DNA of 64,000 nt from Isoetes taiwanensis (Eukaryota > Streptophyta > Lycopodiopsida > Isoetales > Isoetaceae): NCBI GenBank assembly GCA_021234155.1, contig JAJEKV010000083.1, positions 1,763,932 to 1,827,931 of the forward strand, given 5' to 3'. This document shows, piece after piece, positions 13,001 to 23,032 of the stretch; position 1 is the first letter of the stretch; the number at the start of each line of letters is the position of its first letter. Both the position numbers and the translations under genes were made by a program. Below the pieces are notes generated by a model that did not search any database, was not told the origin of the DNA, and saw only the letters and a list, made by a program, of their open reading frames with translations.

Positions 13001-13199
13001 CGGGATATCTTGATGGTGGTGGGCACATTCTTCACATGATTTGTGATCTTATAATAGCAACAAAAATGCTATGTTAGCGGTGGTCTAAGATGATCTGAGA
13101 TGAAGAAATCCGAAGAGAATGAGCGAATTGATCTTATACTAAAGCATGAAACCATATCCAGTCTAATAGTTCATAAAGGGAACAACTTTTACGCATGAA
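10094..13199. other. Unassigned, no gene recognised
   Basis: No coding family, terminal repeat or RNA gene was recognised. Reading frames are short and stop-broken. CpG dinucleotides are common to about 11.8 kb, then the sequence becomes more AT-rich. Confidence 0.3.
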
Positions 13200-13500
13200 A
13201 CCATATCAGTACATTTCAGCTGAAATTTGTTGTGATGGAGAGCCCTCTCAGCGATCTTTGAGTAGGTATGTGATTTGCCATTGATTGTGGCTTATATCTT
13301 TGTCAAAATCACAGATTTCCGGACTGCACATCCGGCCCCCAGAAACCCTAAAGTGCTCGCGGTCCTGGTAGCACGTTTCTCATCATATCTGGAGATCTAG
13401 AGCTCCGTTTCAGCTGAAATTTATTGCGTTGGAAAGCCCTCTCATAGACCTTTCATGTCTTTTGGCTTGAATCATTTTTCCAAAGCAAAATTCTAGATTT
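13200..13500. repeat. Diverged tandem duplication upstream of the LINE
   Basis: A block around 13,215-13,320 containing CAGCTGAAATTT, 'GGAGAGCCCTCTCA', 'GATCTTTGAG' and 'AGATTTCCGGACTGCA' recurs around 13,410-13,510 as CAGCTGAAATTT, 'GGAAAGCCCTCTCA', 'GACCTTTCATG' and 'AGATTTCCGGGCTGCA'. The order is kept and the offset is close to 190 bp. Confidence 0.7.
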
Positions 13501-13654
13501 CCGGGCTGCAAATAAAATGCATATCTGGAGCTTGGGGGAGCTTAGGGGAGCTTTAGTTTCAGAATCAGGAACTTCACAGTAGACTTGGTCTCAGGTTAAG
13601 ACTTGCAGTAGTGAGACTCTAAATGACCCAGGACGGACTCTCAGGCAGCAGACA

Positions 13655-13900
13655 ATGGAAGAAAAACTGCATGCACTAAAGAAGCGAGCACGAAACGGTG
13701 AGGGCTCCTCTTCCTCAGAGCATGTCATGCAGTTCGAGAATATACGAGTCTTGGAGGCAAAGTTGGCGACAATCTGAGGATAGGTGGGCAAATATGGAGG
13801 CACAAAGAGACAACCCGATAGCATTAGCCATCCTCAAAAAGCGGTTGGTGAAGGAGAAACGGATCTCCACATTAGAAGAAGCGGTCGCGACCCTTGAATG
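13655..13900 (+). pseudogene. First-ORF-like region of the LINE
   Basis: An ATG at 13,655 opens MEEKLHALKKRARNGEGSSS, then HVMQFENIRVLEAKLATI before a stop. A second frame continues with LKKRLVKEKRISTLEEAVAT near 13,830-13,895. The charged, heptad-like pattern would suit the coiled-coil part of a LINE first ORF, but no zinc knuckle or RRM is visible, so this rests on position ahead of the endonuclease. Confidence 0.35.
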
Positions 13901-14889
13901 ACCCTTTGGCTGTACGACTTGACTTGATCAAGCGCGGGATATTGTCGCTCGGTTAAAGTGAATTCATGGCGACATCTCAAACGAATGAAGGGTTACCCGG
14001 TAGTTGATAGGATCCATCGGTGGGTGGCGGATGAATATATCTAGCTACTTGAGAAGGCACGAGGCAAAGTGGAGCAGTTACGGGTTAGCTCGCAGCAAAG
14101 GCATCTTACTGCGAGACCATGAAACTAGAATGCATCGGATCTGGCGAGGTTGGACACCCTAGAAAGAACAACGAGAAGAAGGGCGAGGGAAGCGGCACCC
14201 GAGCTCACCGGCCCTAGAAAAAGGATGCGAGTTTCAGAAGAGATGTATGATCTCATTTCCGGAAAGAAGCGAGCAGTCTACTGCCGGGCGGCATCAACGG
14301 TCGCTAATCTTTGGAGAGGCGAGGTGTGAAGAATCAAGCGGAGTCCTTATGGCGAGGCGGGGATCGCCAATCCGGCCGGTGAACCTCATTGTCGGGGCTT
14401 GCACGAAAAGCATGGGAAGATCTGCCCGGCTAAGCTTAATGCCACGGTCTTGGACCGAACTACAGCTACGGTATTTGGGGTGAAAACCGGCCCGAGTCGG
14501 GGGCCAAACATGAGACCCGGTACGGTCAAATTCCGCGATGTTGGACCCGGGCATGAAGACTCTATTGCTGCAGCTAGTTGGTTGAAGGGACATCAATATA
14601 CTTGGACATAGATCTTACTCGGTGCAACAAAAGGAGAGCGAAGGAGTTCACAAAAATCGGAACAAGTCCCATGGCGGGGGATCCGAGGCTTGGTTAATGG
14701 CAAGATGAAGGTGTTTGTACCTTCAGCGGTCCCGGTAGTAGAGGCAGCGGCGATGGGGCGAGGACATCTAGACCTTTCACCTCCGAGGCGACAAACCGGA
14801 TGCAACAGCCGGGACCCGGTGCTCGAGCACCACAGAGCGGCCCACGCAACCTCCTCGGGGCCGGTGCGGGGACAACGCATACGGAGGCG

Positions 14890-16300
14890 ACATAGGAACC
14901 GGTATCTCAGGCTTGTATCATGGGGCTGTAAAGGGATTCCCACGGAAGAAGGGCATCGGCCTTGTTGGCATCGCTATAGGTATGGACATCATCTTCTTGC
15001 AAGAGACATGGGAATATTGTGGGCATCAAGCTGCGGACATCCCGGGATACGGTGCTTCTCTTCGCTAATGCGGCGCCATGGAAGCGAGGATATGGAGGGT
15101 GGCATGCTACTTCAAAGATGCTATAGCGACCACGGTCTCGCTCCACAAAGGCCCGATAGACTTAACCGCTACGTGGGTGAGAATCTTTGGAGCCTCAACA
15201 TCGTCCATTGTTTATTGCATCTGTTATATACCCCATGCAGCCTCTAAGTTCTATCAGGTCCAGGAGGCAGACACGGATGTACAAATGCCTTATAGAGATC
15301 TGTATGATGACATCGAGCAATATCGCCAGCAAGGGCATGTGCTCTTGTTAGGAGATTTCAATGCCCGCCTTTACCGCGGTTTGTGGTCGGTTACCTTCGA
15401 GGGAAAGGCCGATTCGACCCACTCGGCAAGCTTGGTTGCACCCCAACATGCGGGCAGGTCTCAAGATCTGATCCACCAAAGCCTTTGGAAGGGAGTTGGT
15501 TTAACTCTGTCAGGTCTTTGACATGGTAGTGTGCAATGGTATGATCAGATGGCCGCAATCAGGGGGTTTTACTTGCAAGGCTTTAGTTGCAATCAATATG
15601 GTCATATTAAAATTATATTAAAGGATATAAGTTGTTATAATTGTGGAGGAAGAGGGCACTATGCTTCAAACAGCTCAACTCTAAAAGATAACTCCAGAGG
15701 CAGAGGTAAAGGAGGAAGAGGAAACACAAACTTTTAAGGTAGGGGAAGAGGAAGGGACAGAATCCTTGACTTAGAAACTCACATAGCAGAGGAAATACCA
15801 TTGGAAGAAGAAACTGCAGAAGAGAAAGAAGAGATAAACACTTCAATCCTTGCATAATGTGAAAATAGATCTAATAATGATGATCTTTTAATTCTAGATA
15901 GTGGAGCTGAGAAAATCATTGCATGCTCAACCAAAATCTTAAAAGAGTGCAAAGGAAATCGAGGAGGACATATTCAAGTGGGAAATGGAGATTTGCGAGG
16001 AGGATTGAAGATCTTGAGGAGTATTATCATTGTTTGATTTAAATGGAAGAAGTGTAAACCTATAGAATGTACTTTGTATTTCTAGCCTAGTCAGAAATTT
16101 GATATCCATTGCTCAGTTGGTTGACATGGGCTTTAAAGTTGTATTTGAGCTCCAGTGGTAAGACTTGACATGATCAGAGAGCTCTCAATTGGCACATGAA
16201 CAGGAGATGAGGAGGCTTTGTCGGACCACTATCCACGTTATGTCACTTTGGATTGGGAGCACTTCGGTGGTGCAATCCACGGGGGTAGAAACCATCGAGG
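14890..16300 (+). pseudogene. LINE APE-type endonuclease, interrupted
   Basis: Motifs of the exonuclease-endonuclease-phosphatase fold that nicks the target DNA for LINE insertion are visible in order. IIFLQETW at about 14,988 carries the metal-binding Glu. VACYFKDAI and WVRI follow at 15.1-15.2 kb. 'QQGHVLLLGDFNARL' at about 15,327-15,372 has the GDFN core. MVVCNG then leads into the Copia insertion. After it, IRELSIGT and EALSDHYP at about 16.18-16.24 kb give the terminal SDH motif. Several frame changes separate these pieces, so it is dead, but the order leaves little doubt about identity. Confidence 0.8.
15530..16175 (+). mobile_element. Ty1/Copia gag-protease fragment inserted in the LINE endonuclease
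   Basis: A CCHC zinc knuckle reads SCYNCGGRGHYASN at about 15,631-15,672. It is followed by a Gly/Arg-rich tail (SRGRGKGGRGN) and a Glu-rich linker. The aspartic protease signature LILDSGAEKIIAC lies near 15,885-15,925, where Copia elements have DSGA followed by a histidine. The segment ends with SLVRNLISIAQLVDMGFKVV at about 16,083-16,145, the usual pre-integrase block. It lies between two halves of the LINE endonuclease. No LTRs are seen, so only an internal slice is present. It is AT-rich and low in CpG compared with the host LINE, supporting a separate origin. Confidence 0.75.
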
Positions 16301-16879
16301 GGTTGAGATACACCCCAGACTACCCAAAAGCAAGCGAGAATATGAGTGCGTGTTGGAAGCGTGAACTACAAGGGATTGATGCCCTTTGCACGTTACATGA
16401 TAGGTCGGAGTGGCTTGTAAACGCCTTACTCACGGCAGCTAGTGAGGGATCGCCTTCGAATGGACCTTCTTCTTGGTTCCCTCGAATCCACGGTTTGGCC
16501 TTCCGAGTGCAAGGCTCTAAAGACCAAAGCTGCGCCCTCGTCTGATCCACAGTTGCGTGACGATTTGAGGACTATAGAGCATTCTTGAAATCAAAAGCAT
16601 CGCGTTACATTGCGGACCATCAAAAATGCGGCATGTGTTTGATTTGTTGATGACCAGGAGCGAAAAGCCTTACGGCGTAGGGTGTTGTACAAGAGGCATC
16701 AACCATCCAGCAATATTACCATAGACCCGGTGGATGCATTGCTTGGAGGAGTTGTATGATCCCCGGGGGGCAGTATAAGGTTCGAGATCAGGTAGGAGAA
16801 ATCTTTGTAGCTCACGGAGGAAGACATCCACGGGGTCTTAGACACCTAGGCTAATGGCAAAGCGAAAGGACTTGCGGGG

Positions 16880-17830
16880 GACTTCAAGCGAGTTATTGAA
16901 ATGGGGGCCAGCTTTGCTAGGGCCTCGGCCGGTGATCATTAACCAAGCCATAAGGGAGGGCCTCAGGGAGTGGATGGTTAGCAAGGTCACCCCAATTCAT
17001 AAGGCAATTAATAGGGATGATTCGTGAACTACCGCATGATCATGGTGAGCCCATTACTGCAAAGCTTTTTAGCGGTGTGGTGGAGAAGAAGTTAACTTTG
17101 CCCCTCCACTAATCGACCATATATTCACTCTCGAGAATCCTTATGGAAGCTACTACGCAATGCGCGGCGTGACTGTCTTCTTTGTTTTTATATTAGATTT
17201 CAAGGCGGCATATGATCTGGTCCCTCGGGGACTGTTGTGGCGGCATTTGCGGCGGCACCGCATGCCCCACCGGGACTTACAAAATGTCATCTATAAACTC
17301 TATGATGGGATATATCTTTGCATTGCGCATCGGATCGGCGAGTTGCTAGCACCATAGGGGTTAAACAGGGATGTCCGTTATCTCCAACGCTCTTTGGTGT
17401 CTACATTGACAAGTTGGAGACACGGATGCAAGAACATGGGGGCGGTGACCCACGACTACCGAGGCATACTGGTATAAGGCAATTGCTCTATGCGGGCGAT
17501 GTAGACTTGCTATCCCATACGGCCGGGGGTATCAAAGAAGCATTTGGGCGCTCTTAGTGGGTTACGTGACACAACAGAATGGCCGGTGAACACTGCTGAG
17601 AAAACTAAGCTCTGGCGGTCCTCTCCCTGTGAGATGATATCCCGGATCTCTATTACGAGGAGGACGAAGGTGGATGTTATAAGGACCTTCAAGTATCTAG
17701 GAATCGACTTTTGCGATAGCATGTTATGGGATGATTTGTGGGAAAGACGGTCGTCCAGCGGGATGGAAAGCCATGTATGCTATGCGAATAAGCCGCTACA
17801 GAATAGACCTATGTGGCCGGGCACGTAGAG
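16880..17830 (+). pseudogene. LINE reverse transcriptase, inactive
   Basis: Reverse transcriptase blocks can be read in order: VFILDFKAAYDLVPRGLLWR (motif A, metal Asp) at about 17,185; GVKQGCPLSPTLFGVYIDKL (motif B) at about 17,353; IRQLLYAGDVDLLS (motif C) at about 17,473; and NTAEKTKLW then FKYLGIDF downstream (17.6-17.7 kb). In motif C the usual Y-A-D-D reads Y-A-G-D, so one catalytic aspartate is lost. Frame changes occur between A and B and after C. It is a decayed copy of the polymerase that copies LINE RNA at the nicked target. Confidence 0.85.
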
Positions 17831-18884
17831 CACACTGCTCAGAGCACGTTGAACCAAAGATTGTTGTATGGGGTAGAGGTCCGGGGTCCAAAGAATTAGT
17901 AAAGCTATAGAGGGTGCAAAACACCTTCTTAACATACAACCCTAGGGTATCAAGGACCACCGGTGCCTTATCGATTTTGCTATATGAGACCGGGTTCTCG
18001 CCCTCAACCTTCCGCTATTCTTTATCTTTTATATTGCCACAAGGTCACCAACATGGATGCACAACGTCTTCCCCGAGGGCTTTGTTATTGGCACAAGAGC
18101 CACAACGGTGAAGGGGGTATGGCGGGAACCGCCGTCGGGGTGGTTAATAGCGTGGTCTATAGACTACCGGCCAGTTGTGGCTATGCACGATGCCAGGGGC
18201 CGGTACCGCACACTGAATGGCGCTTTGCCACCACTCGTGGGATCACGACCCTTTCGTGCAAAGCCTAAAAATAGAGCACTACTACCACGCCAAGTCAATC
18301 CAACAACTGAACATGGCCCACACCCGGTGCTTGAAAGCGCATATATCTATGAAGAAGCGGAGAAGCGATTGCCTCCGTGAGGATGGGTCCCATCATCTCA
18401 GAAATTCAGAATTGAAACAGGTCGTTGGACTATAGATGGAGGGCAGAGAATCCCCCGGCATGAGAGAATATGCCAGTGTTGCCACATGCGGACAGTAGAG
18501 GATGAGCACCATGCTCGCAAAGTGTCCGCATATACGCATATCCGGAGCAACACATGCTGATCTTAGATGCTCGCGGCACCGCCGCATCAATTCTTTATTA
18601 TCGCCAATGGTTGCACGCCTAAGCATCCTACATTTTGCAAGTCTCTATCGTCAGAGAATCCCTTACAGGACAAGGGATCTGAGAGCCTACTACCAGGGTT
18701 TTTCCTCCCATGTGGGGGTTTTTTCATCCCAATAGTAGGACACATTGTATAGTAGCATTTGTCTTTTTAGTGTGGTTTTATCTGCTTTGTGTACTGCATG
18801 TACCATCTCATAGGTCAAGTTTGGCCTCCGCGGACGTTAAAATATACTTCCTTCCTTCCTTCCTTAATCTTTCATGTACTGCAG

Positions 18885-19191
18885 ACTTTCAATATCTTGC
18901 ATTATAATATTGGGAAAAAATACAACAGTCATTATGATGTCTTCAATCTTACAGAATATGGACCACAAAAGAACCAAAGGGTACATCTCTACACACTTTC
19001 CTTTGTTCTTGTTAGAGAAGATGATATAACAGTGCAAACAATAATTGCTCTGTGGTTTCTTCTAATTCTTAGTGCAGATTTAATATGTGCTTAATTTATT
19101 CTTACTCATTTAGTTCTCCTGACAGATGGCTTCCTTCCTGCTCTGTCTAACTGATGCTGAAGGAGGAGGAGAAATAATCTTTCCATTTGAG
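18885..19191 (+). pseudogene. Prolyl 4-hydroxylase fragment, two exons
   Basis: Two exon-like blocks match plant prolyl 4-hydroxylases, ER enzymes that hydroxylate proline in cell-wall glycoproteins using Fe(II) and 2-oxoglutarate. Exon A (18,885-18,980; AG before, GT after) reads FNILHYNIGKKYNSHYDVFN then LTEYGPQKNQR. The H-Y-D triplet is the iron-binding HxD. Exon B (19,126-19,191; AG before, GT after) reads MASFLLCLTDAEGGGEIIFP then FE, the EGGET-type block. Both exons are whole codons (96 and 66 nt), so splicing would keep frame. The exons for the second iron histidine and the 2-oxoglutarate lysine were not found. It is therefore a fragment, probably carried here by the element whose helicase lies just downstream. 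Confidence 0.8.
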
Positions 19192-19429
19192 GTAGCTGAG
19201 CATCCAATTACATTCATTTTCCAGTTATAAACAGTTTCCAAGATTTCGCTATTAGTAAAATCATTTATGGTTAACAAGATGGCTCAGCAACCATGGTGTT
19301 CATTTGCTTTTTCCCGACAAAAAACATGGAAGTCATTGTGTGTACAAACGAATGCCAATTTCCTAGACGTCATAGAAGTCCATATCAAAACATTGTAGAA
19401 ATGCCAAGTTGCCATGAATATCCCCATAC

Positions 19430-20595
19430 AACACTTCATCAGCAACGGGAAAGCGGTGCTGGCCATCGCGACCACCAAAGTTACGGAGAGGAGCGACCAC
19501 TGCGCACTACCAATTCGCAATCCCAGGTAAACATGCAAATCCAAAACGCCAACCGTGCATCCCCAACTGCGCTAATGCACAACGCTCTCTCATTGTGCAG
19601 TAAAAAAGCAATGGCCAAATAAATCAGGCACATGGACGTAAGGCACCAACAGATCCAGGCATTTCAGGCCCTCATCATCGACGAGATGTCAATGCTCACG
19701 TTCGCCAACCTCAACATGATACTCAGGCAAATAGAAGCACCCAGCTCCCTCCCATATGCAAGCACAAAAAGAGGGATGCCGACAACGTCTGCAAGTTATG
19801 CACCCTCGCCAACAGCCCCCACTTTGTGCAAGCAAAGAAGTACCACCTGACGCAATCCATCAGGCACTCCTCCGACCCAGAGTAGTGACCTTCCTCAATG
19901 CCATAAGAGAGAGGCCGCCGACCCAGAGCGAGCTCGCACAAATGCTGGGACCCTACATCATCGACAGAGATGAAGCGCTCGGCAAGATCAACCGTAACAC
20001 CAAGGTGCTGTGCACCCACCAAGAGGATGTCCGACATTACAACGCGATGGCCATGATCAAGATGTTCCCCAGCGACCGTATCCACGAGATACGAGTACAT
20101 ACCAACGCAACACCAGAAGACAGGATGAGCAGCTGGACCGAAGACTGGACATTCCACTAGATACCTTACGTCGTCATGGGATGCAAAATCATAATCGTCA
20201 CCGACATCGATATACCGGGAGAAATAGTCAACAGAACGACAGGAACAGTCGCGTACGTAGAGATCGACGAGCAAATAAGAGACGTGAAAGGCATCACGGT
20301 GCATATCGACGACTCCCTCCACCACATGCACGTCAAGCGAACGCTGGTCGAGTACAGGCACCAAGGGCCCAAGACCATCTTCAAGAAAATGTTCCCGCTC
20401 GCTCTAGCGTATGCCATGACAGGGCACAAGACCCAAAGCTCAGAGAAGGCAACACAATCATGGTCGTAAGGAGGGCGTTCACGCATGGGCTACTGTATGT
20501 GATGCTCTTGGGAATAAAGGACGGGAAGCAATTGTCGATCGTGTCGCCGATCACAACGACAAAATTCCAGCCGAACAAAATGCTGCTAATGTAGC
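19430..20595 (+). pseudogene. PIF1/Helitron-type DNA helicase, C-terminal part, frameshifted
   Basis: Plus-strand segments in three frames follow superfamily 1B (PIF1) helicase order. 'NGKAVLAIATTKVTERSDHC' at about 19.45 kb sits where motif Ia lies. 'ALIIDEMSML' at about 19,670-19,700 is Walker B. 'VVTFLNAIRERPPTQSEL' and VLCTHQEDVRHYNAMAMIKM lie at 19.88-20.07 kb. MGCKIIIVTDIDIPGEIVNR, a nick-strand-separation region, follows near 20,176. Last come FPLALAYAMTGHKTQSSE at about 20,395-20,448, where an intact enzyme has TIHKSQG, and AFTHGLLYVML. A stop at 20,158 and several frame changes make it dead. The N-terminal Walker A and any Rep domain are missing. Such helicases occur as host PIF1 and as Helitron RepHel; the neighbouring captured exons favour Helitron. 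Confidence 0.8.
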
Positions 20596-21660
20596 CGCTT
20601 CAAAGCCAGTTGTAATCCCCACTTTGCCGCACGAGGGGGAGCCATATATTTCCAACACGTCGCCACGCGGATTCTTCCTATCATGGACCCAATAAGGGAT
20701 GCACAATGTATATTAACACATTGCCACTTATTTTGACGTGATTGGGTTGTGGGCTTTGTGGAGTTTACATGATTTAACCATAAAACTTTGGCCTTTAAAT
20801 ATCACTCTTGTATACTTGGGAAGTGCATCGACTTATTGGACAACACTTGGAATATACTTGATATTCTTTTTTCATTTTGTATAGGGTAAAGCCTCTCTAG
20901 TGCAAACACTTTTTTTATTTACATCTTTAAACCTTCTATGTGTATTACTACCTCTAATGATCATTCCTTTCCTTCTTAGCCATTCACTGAGATATGTATC
21001 TTCTTTGGCATTCCTTTTCCTTATGTATATAATTCATGTTCGCTCATAATTTCATTTGGCATCATAACACACCAGTAATGGGAAGTTAACGTGCAATTCT
21101 TTAATGTCCATACGGTGTCCATATTATTTTTCAATGGAATTCAAGCCTTTGCAGACATACTGGCGACCCTGACCGGCTGCCTTTGAGGAACCCCGGCACT
21201 CTACTTGCAGCGACATCAGTAATCGGATCCATGGGCGGAGACATATCTTGTATGCTGCCTTCTTCTTCTCGTACCCAATACCTCGCTTCATCTTAAATGG
21301 CTCCTCGTTCATCTTGTACTCCGTGGCCCTCTTCTTGGGTGGTTTGGGCTGAACTAGATATGGTGGCCGAGTGTAGGCTCCATCTATTCTTCGGCTTCCT
21401 CCTCCTCTTCTTTTTCAGCCTTTTGCTCCCCCTCTTGTTAGTTCGATTCTTCCTCCTTGGACTCGTCCGGTTGTGGTTCTCTGATAACCACGCTCCCACT
21501 CCATCTATCTTCACGCCTCTTTGTTCGCTTCTTTCTTGCTTACATCTCTTCCTCTCTTGTGACCACTCTCTCCTTGCCCTTTCCTTTTGCATTTCTTGCC
21601 CCTCTTGCTGCTCTTTCTGCTGCTGGGGTAACCCAACTGCCTAGCCTTCTTCCCAACCGT
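20596..21660. other. Unassigned; basic minus-strand frame
   Basis: No family recognised. Minus-strand frames at 21,592-21,293 and 21,312-21,124 read as a Lys/Arg/Glu-rich protein (TNKRGSKRLKKKRRRKPKNR, then EEPFKMKRGIGYEKKKAAYK). They could be one frameshifted basic protein such as a gag tail, but no motif proves it. Confidence 0.25.
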
Positions 21661-21667
21661 GCAGTTC

Positions 21668-22045
21668 TGCTAGTTTTTTTTTTTTTTTTTTTTTTTAGTA
21701 GGGTTGCCTAGGTTATTGAATCATAGGCCCTTTTAAAGTCTAATTTGAGCGGCATACAGTTTTGTTTGGAGAGCTTGTTCCAATGGATTGCTTCACTGGC
21801 AGCAATATAATTGTCAAGAATGAACCTACCAGATAGGAAACCTGATTGACAGCTACTGACTGAATTGTGGAGGTACATGAGAACACGAATGGCCAGAATC
21901 TTTGCTAGGATTTTGTAAGTTGGCCAGAGATATAGGCCTCCAGTATTGGTCAGAGATATAGGCTCTGTATTGGCTGTGGAAGGAGTCCGGCTTTTAGTTT
22001 TCATCCTATTTGGTTTTCTCATCCCTAAAGGCAGATCAAGGCTAG
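21668..22045 (-). mobile_element. L1-type LINE fragment, poly(A) directly after the RT A motif
   Basis: Minus-strand protein reads RTPSTANTEPISLTNT, a disturbed stretch, then KILAKILAIRVLMYL, SSCQSGFLSGRFILDNYIAA and NCMPLKLDFKRAYD. This is the L1 reverse transcriptase from the 'RPISL' block to the catalytic D of motif A. Immediately downstream on that strand comes a run of about 26 A (poly T at 21,671-21,696 on the plus strand). The rest of the RT and the 3' end are absent. The word GCTAGTT occurs just outside each end (about 21,664 and about 22,043) and may be a short target duplication. It appears to be a 5'- and 3'-truncated insertion. Confidence 0.75.
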
Positions 22046-23032
22046 TTGATCGGCATCAAAGGTAAGCTTTAGACAGGGAATCGGAAGCAGACCCGGATTC
22101 TATAGTGGATGAGAGCAAGCCAGATTCTACAATAGATGAGAGAAAATTTACAACACATCAAGGTTCCACACTCGGATTTCAGAGATTCTATGCTAGAAAT
22201 GATCGAGACAGAAGGGTATAAGACTATTTTCCTGCTTAGAATCCACTTTGATACCAATATCATAGAAAGCGGACTTCTAGAAAGTTCTTACGGAAGATTT
22301 TGCCAACAATGTTTAGCTTTTTTTGCAAGGAGTGCTCAGGTGCGCCGGATTGAAAGCCCTTTTTCTCAAAATAGGTTGTGTTTAAATTGAAATTGCAGAT
22401 AAGTGTTGAGATGCTTTTTTTTCCTCAAACTTGACGTCAATTAATTGATGCAGGGCCCTTTCTAGAGCCAACATTACTGGTTAGTCTTACATTTATTTCC
22501 AAAAACCTTGAGCCACAATCGAAGCAAGTTTGTAGGGTACATCTTCCCTTTACCAAATAACTGTCTTACAGTCTCTGTCAAATATAGAAACAGATATTAG
22601 GTTTGTCTGAAGATCAGAAAAATAATTGATATCCGTAACACATAGCAGGCTAGAACATGAATGAAAATTAATCTCGCTTTTGCTTCAGACCGACACGCAT
22701 TACCGTTGCCCATTGTAACCATGACAGTATTGTCTGCTTGACAGCGATCCAACAAGCTTGGTTCCTAATAGAATGTTCAGTAGCCCCGAGTCCATCATAC
22801 AAAGGTGAGAGAAATTAGATGGATGATTGGCCATCATGCAGCAGCAGGTATCAAGTTGCTGCCATGCAAGAGCAAGCTCCAGACATAGACCACATGTGCC
22901 AGCATACAACAACAAATTCCAGCATATGCCTGTGGAGACTGTCATTACAAGAGCGACTGGGTTGCCCTATGTCAGTAGCCACTGTAACGTTCAGATATTC
23001 ATGTGCAAACATAAAAGAGCTCTAACAAGATT
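22046..23032. other. Unassigned sequence between LINE fragments
   Basis: No gene, repeat or RNA recognised. Confidence 0.25.

Larger units (their letters stand above)
13590..18760 (+). mobile_element. Non-LTR retrotransposon (LINE), degenerate, with nested Copia piece
   Basis: Plus-strand domains appear in LINE order: a first-ORF-like segment (about 13.65-14.3 kb), an APE-type endonuclease (about 14.9-15.5 and 16.17-16.3 kb), a reverse transcriptase (about 16.9-17.8 kb) and a 3' part to about 18.76 kb. The endonuclease is split by a Copia fragment at 15,530-16,175. Many frameshifts and stops break it. The clade is uncertain; the 'GVKQGCPLSPTLFGVYIDKL' block and the lack of a zinc-binding RH region make it look different from the L1 pieces at 21.7-24.5 kb. 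I see no clean target duplication or poly(A) tail. CpG is frequent in its body. Confidence 0.8.

Noticed and set aside
14593-15247. Overlapping GC-rich open frames (116 and 185 codons) in the LINE
   Set aside because: The endonuclease motifs are read in a different frame over the same bases; these are shadows.
19723-20364. A 213-codon minus-strand frame and a 194-codon plus frame over the helicase
   Set aside because: Shadows of the helicase sequence. The helicase motifs lie in other frames, and these translations have no protein-like conservation.
18700-21100. A third Helitron with defined ends around the hydroxylase exons and helicase
   Set aside because: I looked for TC...hairpin...CTRR ends like those at 35,243/41,624 and found none, so only the fragments are annotated.
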